A stretch of DNA of 64,000 nucleotides from Peromyscus leucopus (Eukaryota > Chordata > Mammalia > Rodentia > Cricetidae). The translations under genes and the position numbers were made by a program. A model generated the notes under the pieces. That model did not search any database. It worked only from the letters and a program-made list of their open reading frames with translations, and was not told the origin of the DNA. The stretch lies in the NCBI RefSeq assembly GCF_004664715.2, contig NC_051071.1:3559501-3623500 (forward strand), in the 5' to 3' direction. Of the stretch, positions 55,847 through 64,000 are shown piece after piece. How positions within the stretch are numbered: position 1 is the first letter of the stretch; the number at the start of each line of letters is the position of its first letter.

Positions 55847-56619
55847 AAAAAATCATGTCAATAGCAAAGGTTTAAAAAAGGATTTTTCCATAACCTGGCA
55901 ACAAGCCAAGGAAATAGTAATGTCATACTTGTTCCTTTTACAATCAGATGCCATTACGGGCAGGATGTAACCCAAAGGGTACTCAGAGGAATGAAATCTG
56001 GCAGATGGATATGTTTCACTTTGCAGAATTTGGAAAATTGAAATATGTACACCATACCATCAATACTTATTCAGGATTTCAATGGGCAACTGCTTTGAGT
56101 TCTGAAAAGGCTGATTCTGTAATCACTCATTTGCTAGAAGTTATGGCCATCATGGTATACCTGCACAAATTAAAACTGACAATGTTCCAGCCTATGTCTC
56201 TGTTAAAATGAAACAGTTTTTTGCTTATTACAATATAACGCATATTACAGGTATACCACATAATCCTACAGGCCAAGCAGTTATAGAAAGATCAAACAGA
56301 ACTCTAAAGGATTTGCTAAATAAACAGAAAGGGGTAACAAAAACCCCCAGAAATAGACTGCATAATGCTCTATTAACTGAATTTTCTCAATGCCAATGAA
56401 AAAGAAATAACAGCTACAGAGAGACATTGGAAAATAGAAAAAACTACAGAATTAAATCAGCCTATATACTTCAAGGATGTGCTGACCTCAGAATGGAAAC
56501 CAGGATATGTGTTACATTGGGGACGAGGTTTTGCTTTTGTTTCTACAGGAGAAGATAAGCTGTGGATATCATCAAAATTGATAAAGGTTCAATTTAAACA
56601 AGAAAGACCTCTTAATTAG
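55847..56619 (+). pseudogene. pol: ERV-B integrase remnant
   Basis: Integrase joins viral DNA to the host genome. The zinc domain (about 55,850-55,945) is shifted and its CxxC pair is lost. The core restarts at 55,948 with WQMDMFHFAEFGKLKYVHHT, so the first Asp is kept, and SSEKADSVITHLLEVMAIM. A one-base difference near 56,153 throws the second Asp region out of frame. The third frame from 56,208 has AVIERSNRTLKDLL with the catalytic Glu. The C-terminal domain (YVLHWGRGFAFVST) ends at the stop 56,617-56,619. Not functional. Confidence 0.9.
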
Positions 56620-57233
56620 AAGAGGTGATAGTTCATCAGCCGGCATGACCATACAATTTAAACTAACTTATACCATTAACACATGCCTTTTTATTTAATC
56701 AGATAATAACTTGCCGAAAGGGAACCTCCCCAAACTTAGTCTTAAGGAAAGGTTTTATCTTTGTCTTTTAGGAGAATGAAGGCTAAGGAATCTGAAGAAC
56801 ACTAGACAAATGAGACAATTGAAGAAAAAGGACAAGTCATCTATCCTAGGAAACAGAGTAAAATGGCCTATTGGATAATCATCTATAAAATTTTATAAGT
56901 CTTCCTAAATGTTTGTTTCTGCTCTTCTCTAAAGAAATTTAACACTATTGGTCTTTTGTAGTCCCAGTTCAATTAAAATTTGAAGCTGGCTTTGGAGTTG
57001 GAGAATGGCTCTCTCTTTCTTTAAACTCAAGCATGTTGTTAAAAGGAAAATGCAAACTCCCTGTATCATGCCAGAATAAAAGAGCCATCTTCTGATATGA
57101 GACAGGAAAAAATCCAAATTAATTAAGGGACTATTCTATTACTAATCTCAATTCTTTGATTCTATTCTGATTCTTTAAACTTTTCTTAAAGTATGAATTT
57201 TATATCAAAATTTACAAGATATATATATATATA

Positions 57234-57267
<34 letters not shown>

Positions 57268-59354
57268 TTTAAACTTTGTTAAGATATGAATGGTCATATA
57301 GAGTACTAACTAATTTTAGATAAAAGGCTTCAATTTGCTGCCTATACATGTCTTTGTGTTCAAGTCTCTTATCAGTTTTCTGCAGGAAATCATGGCCAGG
57401 CCTAACATCAACTGAAATCTCCAGGAAGAAGATGGGGCCCCACAACAACAACAATTGCACATGGACAATAATAATAACACTAAGCTGACAAACATCATCT
57501 ACAGATCAGCTTTGGACTACAAAGTGCTCAGAGTAATTTTGAGAGGGCTAGCTGAGATGATCCAGTTTCAAAGACTACTTGAATAAGGACTTGAGATAAA
57601 CACTGAACTTTGGCATTATGCTCAAACTGGACAATGAAGGCTATAGCTACCTTTGTAGAATTTGACAATTAACCTAAAATTTTTCTTTTCAGGATAAAGA
57701 TACCTTCACTCATATCCAGCAGGAAGCAATTTTAAGAATACGACATCTACATTCCCAAAGAGGTGGTGTGTGGTGGGTGGTTTTTTTTGGTCTTTTTAAT
57801 GGGTTTTGTGTCTGGGATAATTTTCATTGCTTAGGAGGGTTGGTTACAAGTTGTTGTCAAGGGTTAGGAAAATGGCTAAGCAGAGGAGATTAGATTTAAT
57901 GTTCTTGTTTTAAAAAAAGAAAGAAATAAAAGAAAAAGAAAAAGACAATTACTAGTTTTAAGTACTTTACATTGGATTGGATTGTTTTATCTTGAATACA
58001 AATTATTATATATTGAGATTGATATTGTTAGAAAATGCCATATACATATTTCTAATTTTGTTCAAAATATTGTACTTATACCATTCATTTAACAATGTAA
58101 TGCAATTTTCTGATTCTTGAATGTTATTATTACCAACTATTAGGATATAAAGAAATGAAAGTTAGTAGTTAGACATTATAGTAGAACTTGTAATCATATT
58201 AGGTATGTTTTCAAGATCTAGCAGATATATTTTAGATAAACAGGTCATCTTCAAACCCTTCAGAGATCTACAAAATATGGCATTTAAAATGTTTTAATAA
58301 CAAAGAAAATTTTTCTTTTTTGTTATGACTATGAGACATAGTGTCTCCTGGCAGTACCAATCTACTTCAGAGAAAATATGGGCATTGAAGAAACTGCATA
58401 TGGAGTTAACTTTCATTGTGGCAAAAGTTAGCCACTGGACAATAAAGTATCCTTGAATCCACTGCTGACAAACAGGACAAAATGTACAGACAGGACACGA
58501 AACAAAAGTACCAATTCTTGCCAAGACAAGTGTGCTTGTGCCTTTAACAACTGGCATCCTTTGAGGCCAGGACAATATGGCACCATCCCCAATGTAGCCT
58601 TTTCAATCTGGAAAAGGTACAGTGCCCTTTTCTTCGAAGGCAGCTAAACAGGCAGTGGGCCAATGGCTTCTGATGTGCAGTGGAACAGCAGCTGAAACAG
58701 TTTTTCTTAAAGCTCAAACTTCTCAATAGTAGACTGGCATTTAATAGAGGGAAGTGGAAAAGAATGGGATGCCAAGATGAAGCCACACATACACAGCCAA
58801 GAAAAATGGACAGCTGAATTCAAAAACATCAACAATTTCCAGAATTTAAAATCCTGAATCATGACAAGACACAATGTGAGGTCAAACTGTTGACCTTCTG
58901 TACATCCTACTTCACAATTGAGTCTGTTAGATACACTAAGCCTATATATAGACTGAAGATGATGCCCCAACACTGTGGAGAAACCTCAGGTGACTGTCCA
59001 GGCAGCTGGCTGTTTCTGTCAACTCACATTTTTTGGAAGTTGCTTGCATGCACTTCCTGTTTATATTTTGTTAGGTAATATTATTTCCTTCTTTGGTCTC
59101 TGAGGGAGTTGAAGATTAATTAGTTAGAGTTGAAGATTAGTTAGTTATAGTTGAAGATTAGTTAGGATAGAAAGAGGATTAGGTACATTTTGGACTTACC
59201 AAAATAGGATAATGGAATTATTTTCTCTGAATTTGTCAAATACAAATGGACTAGACATTGTTAGGTATTTATTGCTTGTATATATGGTATATAATTATTG
59301 TACTTTTGTATATAGTTTTTCTTATATTAGTTATAACTTTCATTTTTTCTTTTT
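56620..59354 (+). other. ERV-B 3' internal region, no env found
   Basis: About 2.7 kb between integrase and polypurine tract where env would sit. I see no signal peptide, surface or transmembrane domain, or conserved glycoprotein motif; frames are short on both strands. A TA microsatellite lies at 57,220-57,264. A GAAGATTAGTTAG-type phrase repeats three times at 59,110-59,165. Either env was replaced long ago or the family never had it. Confidence 0.6.
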
Positions 59355-59377
59355 ATAAAAATAGAAAAGGGGAAATA
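59355..59377 (+). promoter_or_regulatory. ERV-B polypurine tract
   Basis: The purine-rich AAAAATAGAAAAGGGGAAATA lies immediately before the 3' LTR, where plus-strand DNA synthesis would have been primed. Confidence 0.75.
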
Positions 59378-59847
59378 TGGTGATATTTTATTTGTACTGA
59401 AATGTTATTTTATTTGTATATTAATAAATAAAGTTGCCTGGTGGTCAGAGCTAATAGCAAGCCATAGCAGAAGCTGGGCGGTGGTGATGCACGCCTTTAA
59501 TCCCAGCACTTGGGAGGCAGAGCTAGGCAAATCTCTGTGTATTCAAGGATACAAGCAGCATGGAGACACACGCCTTTAATCCCAATACCAACCATAGAAG
59601 ACCTGGAGGTCTGTACAGACAGACTAGGAGGTCATGTGTTTGGGTTTACAACCAATGAGAGGGCAGAACAGAAACTCTATAAAGAAAAAAGACAGACAAA
59701 GGAAGTAGGTCTCTTTCGGAGAAGTAGTGCAACAGCGACAGTGAAGGGTAAGGTTTTTAGCTCTTAGCTATTGCTCTGACCTCTTGGCTTTCATCTCTGT
59801 ATTGGCTCTGTGTTTCTTATTGAATAAGATGGTTGGTTACATCTACA
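59378..59847 (+). repeat. ERV-B 3' LTR
   Basis: A 470-bp LTR starting TGGTGATATTTTATTTG and ending CATCTACA. It contains a B1-derived module (about 59,465-59,585, with CACGCCTTTAATCCCAGCAC twice in part), a CCAAT box (59,652-59,656) and a TATA-like TATAAAG (59,678-59,684). The B1-derived module is in both LTRs, so it was part of the element before insertion. Confidence 0.93.
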
Positions 59848-60069
59848 TACACCAGCTTGTTTCTTAGGTCAATTTGATTGGAAAGTTTTTTCCCAACCCT
59901 TTACTCTGAGGCAATGTCTGTCTGTTAGCCTATGTCCTTTTATAGGTGAATTTAGTCCATTGATATTAAGGAATATTAATGACCAATATTTGTTAATTCT
60001 TATTATTTTTTGATGGTAGTGTGTTTCCCTTCTTTGGGATTTTTGATGTGAGGTATCTGTTGTCTGCAT
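59848..60069 (-). pseudogene. L1 ORF2 start, truncated
   Basis: On the minus strand the frame reads SLIFLNINGLNSPIKGHRLT, the conserved beginning of the L1 ORF2 endonuclease domain. The protein is the endonuclease and reverse transcriptase that mobilises L1 and SINEs. The element stops at the edge of the ERV-B 3' LTR, so nearly all of ORF2 is missing here. Confidence 0.9.
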
Positions 60070-60119
60070 TTTGATGGTTGCAGCTAGCTTCCTTGGGTTG
60101 GAGTTTTCCTTCTAGTACT

Positions 60120-61060
60120 TCCTGTAGGGCTGGATTTGTGGATATGTAATGTTTAAATCTGGTTTAGTCATAAAATATCTTGTTTTCTCAATCTACAGTG
60201 ATTGAAAGCTTTGCTAGGTACAGTAGTCTAGGCTGGCATCTGTGCTTTCTTGGTATCTACAGAACATCTGTCCAGGACCTCCTGGCTTTCAGACTTTCCA
60301 TTGAGAAGTTGGGTGTGATTCTGATAGGTCTGACTTTGTTACTTGACCTTTTTCCTTTGCTGCTCTTAATATTCTCTCTTTTTCTGTATGTTTAGTGTTT
60401 TGACTATTATGTGACAAGAGGACTTTTTTGTGGTACAGTCTATTTGGTGTTCTGTATGCTTCTTGTACCTTCATAGGCATGTCTTTCTTTGGGTTGGGAA
60501 AGTTTCCTTCTATAATTTTGTTGAATTTATTTTTTGTGGCTTTAAGGTGGAATTCTTCTCCTTCTTCTATACCTATTATTCTTAGGTTTGGTCTTTTTAT
60601 GGTGTCCCAGATTTCCTGGATGTTTTGTGTTAAAAATTTGCTGGATTTAACATTTTCCTTGACCAATTAATCTATTTCCTTTATCATATCCTAAATGCCT
60701 GAGATTCTCTCTTCCATTTCTTGTATTCTATTGGTTATGCTTGTCTCTGTAGTTTCTGTTCATTTACTCGGTGTTTTCTTCATTGCTTCTATTTCAATTT
60801 TAAGGTTTTAAACTGTTTCCTTCACCTGTTTATTTTTTCTTCAGTTTCTTGACTTTAAGAGATTTCTTGATTTCATCCATTTTTTTTTTTTTTGGTCTGT
60901 TCTCTCATTTCTTTAAGTGAATTTATTATTTCTTCTTTTAGGTCCTCTATCATCTTCATAAAGTTGTTTTTAAGGTCATTTTCTTGTGCTTTGGATGTTC
61001 AGGTCTTTATGTTATTTAATGTGTTCTTACACTGCCACCTACCCATTTCTTTCTTTAATC
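60120..61060 (-). pseudogene. L1 ORF1 remnant
   Basis: The minus-strand frame at 60,289-60,666 carries typical rodent L1 ORF1 sequence: EIWDTIKRPNLRIIGIEEGE, FNKIIEGNFPNPKKDMPMKV and QEAYRTPNRLYHKK. Further homology runs on with stops to about 60,130 (RNA-binding C-terminal part) and upstream towards 61,060 (coiled-coil-like Glu/Lys-rich part). ORF1p is the RNA-binding protein of L1 particles. Stops and frameshifts make this inactive. Confidence 0.9.
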
Positions 61061-61570
61061 TGAACAGGTGAGGCTGTAGGTCCAATTGGTCCAGGTGAGG
61101 TCTCTGGCTCCTGTAGTTGTTCTTTCCAATCATTCTGAGGCAGGGGCGGGGGTGGGGGGGTGGAGGACTCGGTGGTCACTGTTCCCAATTGGTGTAAGTG
61201 GGTTGCTTTGTGAGGAGCAGGGGAAGAAGCTGCTGCCCAGTCTCTGGGGATTCACTGGCTATGGAGAGGAGCACAGGATGTGCCCTTAGGGCCTAGAGGC
61301 TAGAGAACTGGGCTGACCAGTCCAGAGAGGGGCCTTACCTGTTCTCAATTGATACAGGGTGAGCATATGGTTCAGATGGTCACTGGTGCCAGAGGATGGT
61401 CGGCTTGGAGGAGTGGGGGAAGAACTGCTGTCCGGTCCCTGGGGCTTCAATGGCTGGGGGGAGGGGCACAAAATGTGTCCCCGGGGCCTAGGGGCTAGAG
61501 AACTGGGCTGTTCAGTCTGGAGATGGGGCCTTACCTGTTCCAAATCAGTGCAGGGTGGGCATATGAAAAT
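61061..61570 (-). promoter_or_regulatory. L1 5' UTR with repeated units
   Basis: Two or more units about 200 bp apart share GGGCCTAGAGGCTAGAGAAC / GGGCCTAGGGGCTAGAGAAC (61,288 and 61,485), GGGGCCTTACCTGTT (61,329 and 61,529) and GGGGAAGAAGCTGCTGCCC-type runs. They sit just upstream of ORF1 on the minus strand and are GC-rich, as expected of rodent L1 5' monomers that carry the promoter. The left-hand unit, nearest ORF1, is the most diverged. Confidence 0.75.
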
Positions 61571-62234
61571 GTCTTTAGAAGTAGGGGGAAGCCTATGATA
61601 AAATTCTCCATTTTTATATGCTTAAAATTTCCAGTTATAAAGATAAAAAGAAGAGTGACTATGTACTTATACATCAATACACATAAATATCACAGCATGA
61701 CACTTAAATGGTGCTTTAATGAAGTGACAAAATTACAAATAAAATAAATACCATAAGGATTTGAATATTTTGTCTTAACAGTAATAGCTTGTGCCAAACT
61801 CAAAATCTAAATCTCACATTGCTAACTAATCCATCTATTTAAGAAAATACTCAATTTCGAAACTGATCTCTTGGCTCCTATTATTTGAGCTGACAACTCA
61901 TAATAACCTCAGAAGTATAATGCCCTCTTTTCAATTGTTCAGTTCAAATCCACTGCCAGAAGGACTTTCTTCATTTATTTCATTGTTAAACAAAGATTGC
62001 AAATTAGTACCCAATAATGACTTCAGACAGACTTTTATCAACCTCACAGGAAGTCAGTGAAAAGATTATGCATTTGATGATAAGAGAGACATAAACAGAA
62101 GTCTTCAAGGTCTCAGTCCACCATCTGCTCTGCTTCATTAATCAATGCTATGCATTAAAAAGCAGCCAAGACATGAAAAAAAAAAAAACATGCCAGGTCT
62201 TTACTATCTGCAGCAATGTTAAATTTGTTTATAA
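61571..62234. other. Intergenic, nothing recognised
   Basis: AT-rich DNA upstream of the L1. No gene or repeat is recognised apart from an A-run near 62,177-62,188. Confidence 0.5.
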
Positions 62235-62395
62235 ACCTAGATGTCATGACTCATACCTGTAACCCCAATATGAAGGGGACTTAATAAGATGGATTGCAAT
62301 AGGTTTCAGGTCATCCAGGGCTACACAGTTCCAAGATAGCATCAGTTACAGTAAGACCAATTGAAAACATGTCCTCTCCTTTTAAAAAAGCCATC
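62235..62395 (+). repeat. Possible diverged B1-like SINE
   Basis: GATGTCATGACTCATACCTG, then TAACCCCAATATGAAGG and GTCATCCAGGGCTACACAG resemble a heavily diverged SINE with B1 landmarks (GTGGCTCACACCTGTAATCC; GGGCTACACAG). Confidence 0.45.
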
Positions 62396-62636
62396 ATAAA
62401 TGCACATATCATGCCTCATATACTGGAGTAAAGCATAAGATATGCACATGCTGAGCTACCCTACAGATCACATGGCTAGGGAAGGCCCACCAGGCCTTCC
62501 AGCTTCTTTTACAAAATGGAAGGTTGAGTTTTTTGCTTTCTTCAGGTAATCTTAGAAAAAAGAGTTAGCAGACATACTTCATTTTTTCCCCCATTTTTAC
62601 TGATTCGGAGGTCTGTAAGCACATGGCTTTAGCTTG

Positions 62637-62774
62637 TTTTTTTTTTTTTTTTTTTTTTTGGTTTTTGGAGACAGGGTTTCTCTGTGTAGTTTTGGTGCCT
62701 CGAACTCAGAAAGCTCCGCCTGGCTCTGCCTCCCAAGTGCTGGGTTTAAAGGTGTGTGCCACCACTACCTGGCT
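62637..62774 (-). repeat. B1 SINE with poly-T
   Basis: A T-run (62,637-62,659) followed by GGAGACAGGGTTTCTCTGTG, CTCTGCCTCCCAAGTGCTGG and GTGTGTGCCACCACTACCTG: a minus-strand B1. The overlapping frames starting in the T-run are artefacts. Confidence 0.9.
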
Positions 62775-62974
62775 CATGTCAATGATTTTAAAAATAAATG
62801 GATCAAGATGAAATTGTGAAATTGGTTGATTTTAACTATATATTTAACTCCCTAACCTTCTGCATAGATTAAAACCCATGAAAACCTAAGAAAAAGACAA
62901 TATTCAAATACAGTAGTTAACATTAATGGACCTAGCTGGAAGGACCACAGCTTCATTCTTTCTTCTTCCTTAGG

Positions 62975-63063
<89 letters not shown>
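62975..63063. repeat. Compound TC/CA microsatellite
   Basis: A TC tract (62,975-63,019, with one interruption) passes directly into a CA tract (63,019-63,062). It produces the Cys-Val and Arg-Glu repeats seen in the minus-strand frame, which is not a gene. Confidence 0.97.
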
Positions 63064-63068
<5 letters not shown>

Positions 63069-64000
63069 AAACTTTTCTGAGGACTCACACACATATCCTA
63101 GGCCAACCTGTAGCTGCCTATGTACCCGAGAACTGAGAATACCCTTGAATTTGAGATCCTTCTGCAGCCACCTTTAACTTTTAATAACATGTATTTCCAT
63201 TTCAAATGAAACACTTAAATTTTATAAAACATTAATTTTATTTCTATGAGAATTTCTTAAAATTTCTAAATGAGAATTTCTTAAGGGGTTTATTAGCATA
63301 GTAACCAGTTAATAAATCTCCTTCATTTAACATTTATTCATCAAAGCAACTCCACAAGTTATATTAAAATCTGCACTCAATTTATTCAAAGTATTTTTAT
63401 TAAAAATATAACATACTGACCTCTCTATGAACTACTGATGTTAATGCAATAGAGGTTGTACTCATGTTACAGAAACAGTATGCACAATCAGCCTCATCTA
63501 ATTAAAACTACAGGATTTTATTAGACAAAATAATTGTTTATTTCCTACAAGGCATGAATACATCAATGATCACTGTCATTTAATAAAGCAGAAACAATAA
63601 TAAATACAGATTTAAAACACAAAAACAGCTATTGGGCCTTGATGATGGAAAAAAGAAAGAAAACAAAATATAAAACCTGAAAAGTCATACTCAGGGATAC
63701 TAACTTTTCCTTAGGTGTTTTGTTGTTGTTTTCATTTTCTATGATAAATGACAAAAAGAATAGAAATGGCATTATAGAACTATTATGATAGTGTAAGATG
63801 TCAAATGTGCCCATATTTATTTAGGTAAATTAATTACTCCTCCTACCAAAGGGAATGTGTTCCTGAGATGCCTGAGGTCCACATTAGCTCTCATCAGAAT
63901 TCAGGAGTTTTCAAATAACTGCCTCAAGTCATAAAGACCTAAGTAATGGGATCTCCTAGTCTGAGCTTTACCCATATGCAACTCCTGATACCTTGGTTAC
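63064..64000. other. Intergenic, nothing recognised
   Basis: AT-rich DNA without recognisable gene or repeat. A local duplication GAGAATTTCTTAA occurs at about 63,248 and 63,272. Confidence 0.5.

Larger units (their letters stand above)
50833..59847 (+). mobile_element. ERV-B, class II endogenous retrovirus with two LTRs
   Basis: A 9.0-kb provirus: 5' LTR, Lys1,2-like primer binding site, leader, gag, protease, reverse transcriptase, RNase H, integrase, a 2.7-kb segment without env, polypurine tract and 3' LTR. Domain order and motifs (two zinc knuckles in Gag, DTGAD protease, LWGRDLL, DD-type RT, DD35E integrase) place it with betaretrovirus-like class II elements, similar in kind to IAP or rodent mys elements. 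The coding part is disabled by stops, frameshifts and a B1 insertion. The left flank is the 340-bp array and the right flank is an L1; no matching target duplication is visible. Not capable of producing virus. Confidence 0.95.

Noticed and set aside
56620..59354. An env gene in ERV-B
   Set aside because: No frame of useful length, signal peptide, transmembrane pattern or known Env motif was found on the plus strand.
62852..63094. Minus-strand frame with Cys-Val and Arg-Glu repeats
   Set aside because: It is the translation of the TC/CA microsatellite.

Overview
This window looks like intergenic nuclear DNA from a rodent, most likely a cricetid (deer mouse, vole or hamster group). The evidence is the set of interspersed repeats: rodent B1 and B2-type SINEs, a rodent-type LINE-1, many rodent LTR copies and two families of class II (betaretrovirus-like) endogenous retroviruses. 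I found no intact host protein-coding gene, no tRNA or rRNA gene and no CRISPR or prokaryotic feature. The only host gene sequence I can name is a broken retrocopy of HAT1 (histone acetyltransferase 1).

Layout. Positions 1-20,288 are old repeat-rich DNA: several solo LTR-like elements (mostly on the minus strand), B1 SINEs, and two sequence blocks (about 4,270-4,825 and 8,578-9,475) that recur near 39,285 and 36,289. Positions 20,289-27,932 are a decayed provirus, called ERV-A here. It has both LTRs, a candidate 6-bp target duplication, a Lys3-like primer binding site, only the RNase H/integrase end of pol still readable, and no recognisable env. Positions 29,231-30,044 hold the HAT1 retrocopy, split into two segments of opposite orientation in the pattern left by L1 twin priming. 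Positions 30,612-40,808 hold more LTR and L1 fragments and the second copies of the duplicated blocks. A run of exactly 500 N (40,809-41,308) is an assembly gap.

The right third is the most structured part. A minus-strand retroviral fragment (41,309-42,352, ERV-C) abuts a satellite-like tandem array of about 25 units with a period near 340 bp (42,353-50,832). The array abuts the 5' LTR of a plus-strand two-LTR provirus of the same family (50,833-59,847, ERV-B). ERV-B keeps gag, protease, reverse transcriptase, RNase H and integrase remnants, all disabled by stops, frameshifts and SINE insertions. Its right LTR abuts a minus-strand L1 (59,848 to about 61,570) with ORF2 start, ORF1 and repeated 5' UTR units. 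The remainder to 64,000 is AT-rich DNA with a B1 and a compound TC/CA microsatellite.

No genes here work together as a pathway; the window is a record of transposition, tandem amplification and rearrangement. I found no convincing new functional system. The closest to something undescribed is the 340-bp array and its in-phase edges between two oppositely oriented copies of one retroviral family.
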